Source: Clostridiales bacterium
GTDB taxonomy: Bacteria; Bacillota; Clostridia; Peptostreptococcales; Anaerovoracaceae
Assembly: GCA_015058185.1 (NCBI GenBank)
Contig: SVCV01000006.1
Coordinates: 1 to 34,816 of the forward strand
DNA: 34,816 nt
Direction: 5' to 3'
Shown: in pieces, positions 1-8,953 of the stretch
Layout: every line of letters starts with the position of its first letter
Position numbering within the stretch: the stretch's first letter is position 1
Program-made: the position numbers and the translations under genes
The notes under the pieces: generated by a model
The model's input: only the letters and a program-made list of their open reading frames with translations
The model's database searches: none
Told to the model about the DNA's origin: nothing

Positions 1-124
1 CGGATAAGGGCAGGGCAATGATCGCGACGATGATCCCTGCAATAATGTCATTGATCAGCTTGTTTTTGTTGTAATCCTTGAGTGTTGTAATGATCTTGGG
101 TTGAAAAACGTTAAAAATATTCAT
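1..124 (-). CDS. SulP-family anion/sulfate permease, N-terminus only (truncated by window edge)
   Basis: Reverse translation from CAT at 122-124 gives MNIFNVFQPKIITTLKDYNKNKLINDIIAGIIVAIIALPLS, typical of SulP N-termini. Confidence 0.75.
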   Translation of the reverse strand, partial: MNIFNVFQPKIITTLKDYNKNKLINDIIAGIIVAIIALPLS

Positions 125-339
125 GATTTTGCGGCATCCTGTGATGTCTTCGCCTCCATTTTTCAATTAAAACTACCAATATTTATATAAATTTAACACA
201 CGACAATCGACATTCTATTCCTATAAATTAAGGAAAGCAAGTACCTTTTCAGGGTCGGGGGGATTTAATTTTTTTAAGGGTATTAGAGAAGATAATAAGC
301 CGTGCAAAACCGAAAAAAAGGGGGTTTTCAGGCACATTC

Positions 340-368
340 TTGACGCATTCCGGAAAGGGGCATACAAT
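340..368 (+). promoter_or_regulatory. sigma-A-like promoter, TTGACG-17-TACAAT
   Basis: TTGACG 340-345, 17-nt spacer, TACAAT 363-368, upstream of the DUF134 gene. Confidence 0.7.
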
Positions 369-396
369 AGAAGGGACGACAAAGAGAGGAGTTCTT

Positions 397-759
397 ATGT
401 CCAGACCGAGAAAATGCAGAAAGGTATGCAGAATGCCTGTTATAAACGAATTTCTTCCTGCCGGAGAGAAACCCTGCGGCGATGCGGTGATCCTGACCGT
501 AGACGAGTATGAGGCACTGCGCCTCATCGATAAGCAGGACTTTTCCCAGGAAGAGTGCGGAGCTTATATGAATGTGGCGAGAACCACCGTGCAGATGATC
601 TACAATTCCGCCCGAAAGAAAGTCGCTTCTGCCATTGTGGATGGACTTCCCCTTCGGATCGAGGGGGGCGATTATCAGCTTTGTGACGGCAGCGAAGATT
701 CCTGCGGCTGCGGCGGCTGTCGGCGGCATCGCTGCGATGGGGAGGATCCCCGGGAATGA
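397..759 (+). CDS. DUF134-family putative DNA-binding protein with Cys-rich tail
   Basis: MSRPRKCRKVCRMPVINEFLPAGE...; AGAGAGGAG RBS before ATG 397; HTH-like region and CGCGGCRRHRC tail. Confidence 0.85.
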   Translation: MSRPRKCRKVCRMPVINEFLPAGEKPCGDAVILTVDEYEALRLIDKQDFSQEECGAYMNVARTTVQMIYNSARKKVASAIVDGLPLRIEGGDYQLCDGSEDSCGCGGCRRHRCDGEDPRE

Positions 760-1490
760 GGAGAAAAAGCAGAAAAAGACTGGTTGTGATCCTGGTCATT
801 GTCGTGGTGTTGGCTGCGGCTTGTCTGATCTACCTCGGGGATTATTATAAGGCGGATGAACATGCGGTTGCTGCCTTTGCTCCGGCAGAAAATGTGACCG
901 TGAAAGCCCATGGGGGACTTTGGACTTACTCTTCGGGGGACGGTGAGGTGGCTCCGGAGGTAGGGTTGATCTTTTATCCCGGCGGCAAAGTGGATCATTT
1001 GGCCTATGCGCCTCTGATGGAGGAATTGGCTTCGGAAGGGATCCTGTGCGTTCTTGTGGAAATGCCTTTCCATTTAGCGGTGTTCGATCCCGATGCGGCG
1101 GAAGGGATCCAGTCGCAATATCCGGAGATCTCGAAGTGGTACATCGGAGGACATTCTCTGGGCGGTGCCATGGCGGGTACCTACCTTTCCAAAACCGAAG
1201 AAGAGTTCCAGGGGCTGATCCTGCTGGGCTCCTATTCCACAGCAGACCTTTCGGATTCCGGTTTGGAAGTTCTCTCCGTTTACGGCAGCCAGGACCTGGT
1301 CATGGACCGGCAGGCTTACGCGGAGAACCTGGGGAATCTGCCCGGGGATTTCACGGAAGTGGTTTTGGAGGGCGGCTGTCATGCGGGATTCGGCCTGTAC
1401 GGTCCGCAAAAAGGGGATGGGATCCCCACAATTTCTTCGGAAGAACAGATCCGGCAGACCAGCGGGATCCTCGCAGAGTTTATGAAATAG
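756..1490 (+). CDS. alpha/beta hydrolase, membrane-anchored N-terminus
   Basis: N-terminal TM segment; GGHSLGGAMAG nucleophile elbow; 4-bp overlap with the DUF134 gene. Confidence 0.85.
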   Translation: MRRKSRKRLVVILVIVVVLAAACLIYLGDYYKADEHAVAAFAPAENVTVKAHGGLWTYSSGDGEVAPEVGLIFYPGGKVDHLAYAPLMEELASEGILCVLVEMPFHLAVFDPDAAEGIQSQYPEISKWYIGGHSLGGAMAGTYLSKTEEEFQGLILLGSYSTADLSDSGLEVLSVYGSQDLVMDRQAYAENLGNLPGDFTEVVLEGGCHAGFGLYGPQKGDGIPTISSEEQIRQTSGILAEFMK

Positions 1491-1518
1491 AAAAGAGAGC
1501 CTAAAGGCTCTCTTTTTT
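1491..1518. terminator. bidirectional intrinsic terminator
   Basis: AAAAGAGAGCC-TAAA-GGCTCTCTTTT plus T tract between convergent genes. Confidence 0.85.
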
Positions 1519-2883
1519 AATCAATTCCTTCATGTGTCGGTTCATGGTAATGATGGCCAAAAGAAATGCGGCAACATCGGAGACGGGGCCGGCGTACAAA
1601 ACCCCGTCAATGCCGAAGATCAGGGGAAGAATGATCAGCGGCGGCAGCAGGCAAAGCCCCTGTCTGGAAACGGAAAGGAAAATACCTTTCTTTACATTCC
1701 CTGTGGCGGTGAAGTAGTTTACGATCAGGGGCTGCATGCCGAAGAGGAAAACGGCCGCCAGGAAGATCCGCAAGTATTGTTCTGCGAAATCGAAATACAG
1801 TTCAGAACCGTCTCCGAAGATGGACGTGATCTGTCTCGGGAACAGCTGGAAGATGACAAAGGCAATGATGCCCACCGTAAAGGCGAACCTCCGGGCTTTT
1901 TTGTACGTTTCAATGATCCGATCATAGTTTTTCGCACCCATGTTGAAACTGAAGATGGGCTGGCAGCCCATGGACATGCCTACGGCAATGGATACCAAAA
2001 TGGTATTCAGCTTGGAAATAACGCCGACTACTGCCAGGGGAATGTCTTCGCCATAAATGGACAGCATTCCGTAGTAGGTGAGGGTATTGTTCATGACGAT
2101 GTTGACCGCCATCATGATGGTCTGATTCAGGAAGTTGGAAGTGCCCAGCTTTGCAATGCGGGAGACCTCAGGCTTTTTCAGCCGCAGCAAAGATATGTGG
2201 AAGGGGAAGGCCTTAAACCGGAAGAAGTAGCGCAGGCAAAGGGCGAAGGAGAATACCTGGGAGATAACGGTGGCCCAGGCCGCACCCCTCATTCCCAAGT
2301 CCAAAGCCATCATGAAAAGAGCATCCAGCCCGATATTCAGGATCGCGCCGGTAATGGTGCAGATCATGGAGTACCGGGGGCTTCCGTCCGCCCGGATCAG
2401 CATGGCATTGGCGTTGGTGAAGAGCAGGAAAGGCATGCCGATGGCGGTGATCCCCAAATAGGTGGATGCGTAGGGAAGGTTGTTTGCCGTTGCCCCGCAA
2501 AGGTGCAGAAGGGGCATTTTGAAAATCAGTACGCATAGACCGAAAATGACCCCGATCAGAATGGACATGGCCATGCCGGTACCGGCGAACTTTTTCGCAG
2601 CCTCCATATTTTTTGCGCCCATGTTCATATTAAAGTTTGCCGCAGTCCCGATCCCGACCAACTGCGTCAGAGCTGTGGTGAGGACCGTAAGAGGGAATAC
2701 GACGTTGGTTGCGCCGTTTCCCAGCATCCCCACAGTGTGGCCGATGAAAACCTGGTCCGTAATGTTATAAATGGTGGTGACCAAAAGACTGACGATGGTG
2801 GGGATGGAATATTTGATCATCAGGCTGGTGATCGGAGCAGAGCCTAAGGGATTTTGTGCCGGTGCGGCAGCCTTGTTGTTCAT
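1501..2883 (-). CDS. MATE family efflux transporter
   Basis: 460-aa multi-TM protein; IPTIVSLLVTTIYNITDQVFIG...; repeated GMSMGCQPIFSFNMGAKNY-type motif. Confidence 0.92.
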   Translation of the reverse strand: MNNKAAAPAQNPLGSAPITSLMIKYSIPTIVSLLVTTIYNITDQVFIGHTVGMLGNGATNVVFPLTVLTTALTQLVGIGTAANFNMNMGAKNMEAAKKFAGTGMAMSILIGVIFGLCVLIFKMPLLHLCGATANNLPYASTYLGITAIGMPFLLFTNANAMLIRADGSPRYSMICTITGAILNIGLDALFMMALDLGMRGAAWATVISQVFSFALCLRYFFRFKAFPFHISLLRLKKPEVSRIAKLGTSNFLNQTIMMAVNIVMNNTLTYYGMLSIYGEDIPLAVVGVISKLNTILVSIAVGMSMGCQPIFSFNMGAKNYDRIIETYKKARRFAFTVGIIAFVIFQLFPRQITSIFGDGSELYFDFAEQYLRIFLAAVFLFGMQPLIVNYFTATGNVKKGIFLSVSRQGLCLLPPLIILPLIFGIDGVLYAGPVSDVAAFLLAIITMNRHMKELIKKESL

Positions 2884-2910
2884 GGATCGATCTCTCCTGG
2901 ATACGTTCTA

Positions 2911-2940
2911 AAAGAAACCCCCTATCAGGGAAATAGGGGG
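2911..2940 (-). terminator. hairpin between marR and MATE genes (terminator or attenuator)
   Basis: CCCCCTAT (2918-2925) / ATAGGGGG (2933-2940); T-rich run on the minus strand. Confidence 0.6.
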
Positions 2941-2946
2941 CAAAAT

Positions 2947-3393
2947 TTATTCGGGAAGCCCTTCTGCACTTACCTTCCGTAAATTCGCGGCAACGGATTC
3001 TAAAGATTCGTAGAAGGTTTCTCGGTATTCATCTGTAATATCTCGGCTGGCCAGTTCCACAGCGGTCTGTGCCAGGCCGCATACATGATCTGCTGCTTCG
3101 ATCCCCTTTGGGGTCAAGGAAAGCAGCGCCCGGTAGGAGTTTTCTCCTTCCCTTGCCACCAGCCCCTGTTTTTCCATCAGGGTGATTGCCCGGGAAACAT
3201 CGGCCTTGTCCCTGTCGCAAAGGGCACAGAGCCGTGCGGCGGTGATCCCGCCTCCCGCCCTTCGAAGGGCGATCAGGTAGATCACATGGGGGCCTTTCAG
3301 CCCGTATTCTTCCATAACATCGGCGGCGATTTTGTGCCAATGACGGGAGATTTCGAAAATGGCGAAAGAAAATCTTTCAAAACGACTGATCAT
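2947..3393 (-). CDS. MarR family transcriptional regulator
   Basis: wHTH protein with ...ARLCALCDRDKADVSRAITLMEKQGLVAREG... Confidence 0.9.
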   Translation of the reverse strand: MISRFERFSFAIFEISRHWHKIAADVMEEYGLKGPHVIYLIALRRAGGGITAARLCALCDRDKADVSRAITLMEKQGLVAREGENSYRALLSLTPKGIEAADHVCGLAQTAVELASRDITDEYRETFYESLESVAANLRKVSAEGLPE

Positions 3394-3476
3394 GGGGAAC
3401 TCCTTTAGGGGAAAGTTGATTTCTCAATGTTGGATTATACTGTTTCGCTCAAAATAAGTCAACCTTTGGCCGTTTT

Positions 3477-3986
3477 TTAGTCCAGTAAGGGTTCTACGGC
3501 CTTCCAAATCTTTTCCGCACTCTCTTCCACGGGGCCATTGTTCAGTTCCACGATGCAGTCTGCATGCTTTTCGTATAAAGGACCCCGCTCATTGTACAGA
3601 TCCCGCAGGGTGTAGCCTTCCTTCAGAACTACGCCGCGTTTTTTCAGATCACCCAAACGCCGTTCCACTTCTTCGTAGGGGATCTTCAAATACACAACGA
3701 TGCCGCCGTTTTTCTTCATTTTCTCGATGGCATCGCCCCGATAAATGGCGGAGCCGCCGGTGGCGATAACGCAGCGCTTGGCGGTCAGAGAAGCATTTAC
3801 CTGCGCCTCTAATTCCAAAAATGCGTCATTCCCCAGCTCTTCGATGAGTTCCGGAAGCAGTTTTCCTTCCTTTGCGACGATGACGCTGTCACTGTCGATA
3901 TATCCGTAGAGAATTTTCTTTGCCAGGATGATTCCGAGGGTGCTTTTCCCGGATCCGGGCATTCCGACTAAAATAATGTTTTTCAT
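3477..3986 (-). CDS. aroK: shikimate kinase
   Basis: MKNIILVGMPGSGKSTLGIILAKK Walker A, IATGGSAIYR; start trimmed from the ORF track. Confidence 0.85.
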   Translation of the reverse strand: MKNIILVGMPGSGKSTLGIILAKKILYGYIDSDSVIVAKEGKLLPELIEELGNDAFLELEAQVNASLTAKRCVIATGGSAIYRGDAIEKMKKNGGIVVYLKIPYEEVERRLGDLKKRGVVLKEGYTLRDLYNERGPLYEKHADCIVELNNGPVEESAEKIWKAVEPLLD

Positions 3987-5107
3987 TTTTGCTTTTTCCT
4001 TATGTTCGATATGGTATAGATCCAATTGCAGCTTTTGCAGGCTTCTTTGTAGGTCATTCCCGTAAACAGGTAGCACAGGGGACGGATGGTAGCCAGCGTT
4101 TTGATGATCGCATAGCAGATCAGGATCACCAAAATGGCGGCGATGCCTACGTCCAGTGCCCGCTCATGGGGCAGGTCGTAATAATAGAGGATGCTGATCA
4201 TTATGTTGTGCAGCAGGTAGATGGGGAAAGCCAGGTTTGCCAGGGGTTTCAAAAAATCGTTCAGACGGCCGAAGGGACGATTGAGATTTTGCCTGCAAAG
4301 CAGGAAGATGCACATGGCCAACAGGATCTCCAAAGCGTGGTTTTGGCTTTGGAATGTGGCGGTGTAGGTCTCGAATTTCCCGGTGAGCCATTGGGTCCCC
4401 CAAATGATCAAAGCCAGGTCGGCGGCAGCCACCAGGACCAGGAGAAGGTTGGGGATCTTTTTCGGAAGGAGGCTTAAAAGCCAGCCGATCAAAAGTGCGT
4501 AAATATGTCCGTTGAAGAACCAAAGCTCCGATATGATCCGGAAGGGGATCCAGCTCCCCACGGTTTCCGGACTGAAGAGGTGCAGCGTTTTTAATCCCAC
4601 CACGATGGCAATGAAAACTCCCAGGGCCAGGCGACCTTTGTCCGAGGAGAGGAGCTTGATCCCGCCATAAAGAAGGGGCGAGATCAGGGTCATGCCGATC
4701 AGGGTGTACATGAACCAAAAGTGGATCATGACCGGCTCCGTAAGTCCGCCCTTCAGGATCTGCAGCCATTCGCCGGCAGTCACGGCTCCCGTTCGCAGGA
4801 AGGACAGCCAAATCGAGGCGATCACGCTGTATACGACTAAGGGGACCACCAACTTCGGGATCCTCTTTTTCAGCACATAGCCGATCTGTCCGGTCTTTTC
4901 GCTGGTCAGCATCAGTTGGCCGGAGATCATAAAAAACAGGGGCACTGCGCAGAAGGCCAAAGAGGTGACCGCGCTTAAAGCCATCCAGTTGTCGCTCAGA
5001 AGGTACATTCGGAGTGAGCTGGCAGCTGCGTGCATAAAGACCACACAGGCCATGGCGAAGATCCGCATATAATCGATGTAGTAAAAATGTTTCTTTTCCA
5101 TTGGCAA
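3983..5107 (-). CDS. acyltransferase family 3 membrane protein
   Basis: YIDYMRIFAMACVVFMHAAAS N-terminus, multi-TM; 4-bp overlap with aroK. Confidence 0.88.
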   Translation of the reverse strand: MPMEKKHFYYIDYMRIFAMACVVFMHAAASSLRMYLLSDNWMALSAVTSLAFCAVPLFFMISGQLMLTSEKTGQIGYVLKKRIPKLVVPLVVYSVIASIWLSFLRTGAVTAGEWLQILKGGLTEPVMIHFWFMYTLIGMTLISPLLYGGIKLLSSDKGRLALGVFIAIVVGLKTLHLFSPETVGSWIPFRIISELWFFNGHIYALLIGWLLSLLPKKIPNLLLVLVAAADLALIIWGTQWLTGKFETYTATFQSQNHALEILLAMCIFLLCRQNLNRPFGRLNDFLKPLANLAFPIYLLHNIMISILYYYDLPHERALDVGIAAILVILICYAIIKTLATIRPLCYLFTGMTYKEACKSCNWIYTISNIRKKQK

Positions 5108-5131
5108 CGGGCTGTAATTCCCTTCAGAGAG

Positions 5132-5626
5132 CTATTTCTTTTCGTAGGCGAAACGGGGATAGTGATCTTCCACTACATGGATGATGCCCCGTTTTTCAAA
5201 GCCCAGCTTTTGCAGCAGGCTCTGCATCACCACATTGTCCCCGTGGGTGTCGATGCGTAAGTGGCCGCATTGTTCATAGGCCCAATTGATACAAAAGGCT
5301 CCGATGCCTTTCACAGAACCGTCGCCGGCGATCCGGTGAATCACCCCGTAGGGCTCTTCGCTGGACCAGCTGCCGCTTTCGATGTCCCGATAGGTGGGTT
5401 CAATGTCATGTCCACAGTCGAAAAAGAAAGTCCCGATCACCTTACCATCCTTTTCGCAGATATAGCTTTTCCCTGCACGGATATCCTCGTGGATCAGATC
5501 CTCCGGCGGCCAGTTGGTTGGACCCCACTGATTGGGATTTCCGGTTTTCACCATGAAGTCTCTGGCGTAGGCATAGATCTCCATCATGCGTTCAAAATCG
5601 TTTTCTGCGGAATGTCGGATAATCAT
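5132..5626 (-). CDS. GNAT family N-acetyltransferase
   Basis: MIIRHSAENDFERMMEIYAYAR...; IGAFCINWAYEQCGHLRIDTHGDNVVMQSLLQKLGFEKRG. Confidence 0.9.
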   Translation of the reverse strand: MIIRHSAENDFERMMEIYAYARDFMVKTGNPNQWGPTNWPPEDLIHEDIRAGKSYICEKDGKVIGTFFFDCGHDIEPTYRDIESGSWSSEEPYGVIHRIAGDGSVKGIGAFCINWAYEQCGHLRIDTHGDNVVMQSLLQKLGFEKRGIIHVVEDHYPRFAYEKK

Positions 5627-5666
5627 GTTTTACCTTTCGGGTGTGTTTGTGCGCAGGCGTTCCTGC

Positions 5667-5697
5667 AAAAAGGACAGGCTCTTTTGAACCTGTCCTT
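5667..5697 (-). terminator. intrinsic terminator
   Basis: AAGGACAGG (5670-5678) / CCTGTCCTT (5689-5697), T run on the minus strand. Confidence 0.7.
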
Positions 5698-5714
5698 CAT
5701 TATACCACAAGAGC

Positions 5715-6146
5715 CTATGCCGCGGGCCGTTCCTGCAGTTTTTTGTTTAATTTGTTGGTTTTCGCTCGGTTGACGAAATAGATGCAGACCCATACGACTA
5801 CATAGAGGATCGCGAAAACCAGGGTAAAGATCCCGATTCCCTCCGCGTTTCGGGGAAGCCAATTGTTCAGCAGATAGATGAGCAGATAGTCCAGGTAAAG
5901 AACGCCTGCATGGATCAGGATCGCAGTGGGGAGCGGCAGCTTTTCCGTTTGGTATATGACCGTGATCCCTGCGGCAATGAATGCCAAAAGGGAAATGGTA
6001 AGGATGCCGATACAGGCTTCCTGGGGTGTGATGCTTGTGATCCCTCCGGATCGTCCCTCCACGCCGTAAATGATCGCCAGGATCACCGGACCGCCCCAAG
6101 CGGCCATAAGACCTCTTTTGATAAATTCAATCACATATTTTCTCAT
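5715..6146 (-). CDS. DUF3021-family membrane protein
   Basis: 143 aa, four predicted TM helices, directly downstream of and overlapping a LytTR gene. Confidence 0.75.
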   Translation of the reverse strand: MRKYVIEFIKRGLMAAWGGPVILAIIYGVEGRSGGITSITPQEACIGILTISLLAFIAAGITVIYQTEKLPLPTAILIHAGVLYLDYLLIYLLNNWLPRNAEGIGIFTLVFAILYVVVWVCIYFVNRAKTNKLNKKLQERPAA

Positions 6147-6583
6147 TCGTCATACCTCCTTTTGATCTCTGCAAAGCAGCGCCGGGATACGTACTCGGTG
6201 TATCCGCATTTGAAGACCGCATTGACCGCTCCGTTGAATGCGGCGGAAAAACGATCCAAACGCTTTTCATTTGCCAGGGTGCTTTTGTTGATCCGGATGA
6301 AGCAGCCCGGAAGAACTTTTTCCAGTTCATACAGTCGGTGTTTCAGCCGATATTTTTTATTTTGCGTGTCAATGGCGAAGGTTTTCCCTTCGGTGACCGT
6401 GATGCATTCGATATCTTCAAAAAGAAGCATTTTCATGCCATCTTCCGTATATGCAGGAAGCCGGTCTTTTCCTGCGTATTGAAGGACGAGGTTTTCGATC
6501 TGGTCTGTCAGAGACGACCGTTGGTGGGCGGTTACCCGGACCTCCTCCGGTTTTTTGGGGTCTATAGTAAGATTGAATTTCAT
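6143..6583 (-). CDS. LytTR-family DNA-binding transcriptional regulator
   Basis: MKFNLTIDPKKPEEVRVTAHQ...; LYELEKVLPGCFIRINKSTLANEKRLDRF. Confidence 0.88.
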   Translation of the reverse strand: MKFNLTIDPKKPEEVRVTAHQRSSLTDQIENLVLQYAGKDRLPAYTEDGMKMLLFEDIECITVTEGKTFAIDTQNKKYRLKHRLYELEKVLPGCFIRINKSTLANEKRLDRFSAAFNGAVNAVFKCGYTEYVSRRCFAEIKRRYDE

Positions 6584-6715
6584 GGAACCACCTCCTTGTG
6601 GTCCTACTATATCACAACGAAAAAAAGAAATGTGAAAAACGCGCCAAGCGGTCAAATTTCATTGGTAAGCGGCAGCAGAGGTTGTGTTGCCAAAATGTTG
6701 CCATGCGCAAAATAA

Positions 6716-6749
6716 AAAAGGTCTGAAACTGTGAAGTTTCAGACCTTTT
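6716..6749. terminator. bidirectional intrinsic terminator
   Basis: Perfect 15-bp stem AAAAGGTCTGAAACT-GTGA-AGTTTCAGACCTTTT. Confidence 0.9.
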
Positions 6750-6764
6750 GTTTCTTGTTTGGTA

Positions 6765-7757
6765 TTATTCCCACTCGATGGTTGCGGGGGGCTTGGGTGT
6801 TATGTCGTACATAACTCTGTTTACACCGTCTACTTCGGCGATGATCCGACGAGCGATCTTGTCCAGCAGAGGATAGGGCAGCTGAGCGATGTCAGCGGAC
6901 ATGGCATCCTGGGAGTGGATGGCTCTGAGAACGATTGCCTGTGCGTAGGTTCGCTGGCCGTCCTTTACGCCAACGGAGCGGCAGCCGGGGCATACGGTGA
7001 AGAACTGCCAAATGCTGCCTTCCAGACCTGCGTTCTGAATTTCTTCTCTGAGGATGGCATCGGATTCTCTTACCAGTTCCAGCTTTTCTCTGGTGATCTC
7101 GCCGACTACGCGAACGCCCAGGCCGGGGCCGGGGAAGGGCTGTCTCCAAACCTGATAGTGGGGCAGGCCCAGTGCTTCGCCAACTTCGCGGACTTCGTCC
7201 TTGAAGAGCATCTTGATGGGTTCGCACAGTTCGAATTCCATATCTTCAGGCAGGCCGCCTACGTTGTGGTGAGACTTGACCAGACCTTCTTTTTCACTTT
7301 CGATGATGTCGGGATAGATGGTGCCCTGTACCAGGAATTCCATCTTGCCCAGCTTTGCGGATTCTTCTTCGAATACGCGGATGAATTCCTCGCCGATGAT
7401 CTTTCTCTTCTTTTCGGGTTCATCCACGCCTTCCAGCTTGCCCAGGAAACGATCAACTGCGTCTACGGAGATGAGGTTCATGTTGAACTGGTCGCGGAAA
7501 ATTTCATCGACCTGTTCGGGTTCGCCTTTTCTCATGAGGCCGTGGTTTACGAAAACGCAGGTCAGCTGATCGCCGATGGCTTTATGTACAAGGGCTGCGC
7601 ATACGGAGCTGTCAACACCGCCGGACAGGGCGCAAAGTGCCTTACCGTTTCCTACCTGAGCCCGGATCTGTTCGGTCATATCTTCAATAAAAGCATTAGG
7701 ATCCCAGTCGTAGTTAAATCCTCTTTCTCTGAAACTTTTTCTCTGTTCTGTACTCAT
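6765..7757 (-). CDS. guaA: GMP synthase, ATP-pyrophosphatase/C-terminal domain only (no glutamine amidotransferase domain)
   Basis: [39 protein letters not shown]; ends [14 protein letters not shown]; starts about where the ATPPase domain of full-length GuaA starts. Confidence 0.93.
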   Translation of the reverse strand: MSTEQRKSFRERGFNYDWDPNAFIEDMTEQIRAQVGNGKALCALSGGVDSSVCAALVHKAIGDQLTCVFVNHGLMRKGEPEQVDEIFRDQFNMNLISVDAVDRFLGKLEGVDEPEKKRKIIGEEFIRVFEEESAKLGKMEFLVQGTIYPDIIESEKEGLVKSHHNVGGLPEDMEFELCEPIKMLFKDEVREVGEALGLPHYQVWRQPFPGPGLGVRVVGEITREKLELVRESDAILREEIQNAGLEGSIWQFFTVCPGCRSVGVKDGQRTYAQAIVLRAIHSQDAMSADIAQLPYPLLDKIARRIIAEVDGVNRVMYDITPKPPATIEWE

Positions 7758-7855
7758 GAAAAAACCTCCTCAACGTTAATTTTCCTATAGGTGTCAATGG
7801 GTTCAGCCTTCAAAAAAGGAAAGCCTGCCCCATGCTCGCATTTTCTGATGGTAGT

Positions 7856-7883
7856 ATTATATCTCAAAATTTTTAAAGTGCAA
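7856..7883 (-). promoter_or_regulatory. guaA promoter, TTGCAC-16-TATAAT
   Basis: Minus-strand -35 at 7878-7883 and -10 at 7856-7861. Confidence 0.7.
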
Positions 7884-7987
7884 ATAATAATTCGCTTTTG
7901 TCGAAAAAAACTGTGAGGGAACGACTTTTGCGGGGCGGTTATTTGTGGTATCATGTAGGCAATTCCATCCGGAAAGGGGAAATTAAA

Positions 7988-8947
7988 TTGAAAGAAGTAT
8001 ATATCGGCCTTTTGAAAGTAGATGAGGAGTTCCAGGATTTTTTCCTTGTGAAATCCATCGCGATCAAGTTGGGTTCCAATAAAAAACAATACCTGGATCT
8101 GCTTTTGGCAGACAGTACCGGTGAGGTCACTGCAAAGAAATGGGACATTGCAGACACGGAGCTGGCTGCGATCTCTCAGATCAAGGAAGGTGACATTATT
8201 AAGATCAAAGCGCTGGTCACCGAATGGAACGGGATGAAGCAGCTGCGGGTCCTTCGGATCCGAAAGGCTGTGGATCAGGACGGTGTGTCCATGGAAGATA
8301 TGGTCAAGTCTGCTCCGGAAAAGGGTGCGGATATGCTGGCCTATATCGAAAATGCCGCGGCCATGATCGAGGATGGCGACCTTCGGGCTCTTTGCCAAAG
8401 AGTTCTTGCGGACAACCGGGAAAAGCTGCTCTATTATCCTGCTGCCATGCGCAACCATCACGCAGAACTGGGCGGGCTGCTGTACCACACCAAGCGGATG
8501 CTGATGGCGGGGATGGCTCTTTGCAATGTTTATACGAACATGAAGAAGGATTGGGTCATTACCGGCGTGATCTTCCACGACATGGAAAAGATCAACGAGA
8601 TCGAATCCAATGAATGGGGCGTGGCTTCCGGCTATTCCTTCCAGGGACAGATGCTGGGACACCTGATCCAGGGCGTAAAAACCGTGGATCGTCTGTGTCG
8701 GGAAATGGGAATTCCCGAAGAAAAAGCCGTCATGCTGGAGCACATGATTTTGGCGCACCATTATGAACCGGAATTCGGAAGCCCCAAGCGGCCCTTGTTC
8801 CCGGAAGCGGAGCTGCTTCACTATTTGGATATTCTGGATGCCAGACTTTACGATATGGAAGATGCGCTGTTCGCTACGGAGCCCGGCGAATTCTCCGAAA
8901 AGGTGTGGACTTTGGAAAACCGAAAGCTGTACAAACCTCAGGAATAA
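7988..8947 (+). CDS. YhaM-like 3'-5' exoribonuclease (OB fold plus HD domain)
   Basis: DLLLADSTGEVTAKKWD OB fold; HD motif in VITGVIFHDMEKI; likely TTG start at 7988 after GGAAAGGGGAAA rather than the ORF-track start at 7898. Confidence 0.82.
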   Translation: MKEVYIGLLKVDEEFQDFFLVKSIAIKLGSNKKQYLDLLLADSTGEVTAKKWDIADTELAAISQIKEGDIIKIKALVTEWNGMKQLRVLRIRKAVDQDGVSMEDMVKSAPEKGADMLAYIENAAAMIEDGDLRALCQRVLADNREKLLYYPAAMRNHHAELGGLLYHTKRMLMAGMALCNVYTNMKKDWVITGVIFHDMEKINEIESNEWGVASGYSFQGQMLGHLIQGVKTVDRLCREMGIPEEKAVMLEHMILAHHYEPEFGSPKRPLFPEAELLHYLDILDARLYDMEDALFATEPGEFSEKVWTLENRKLYKPQE

Positions 8948-8953
8948 TTTTGC

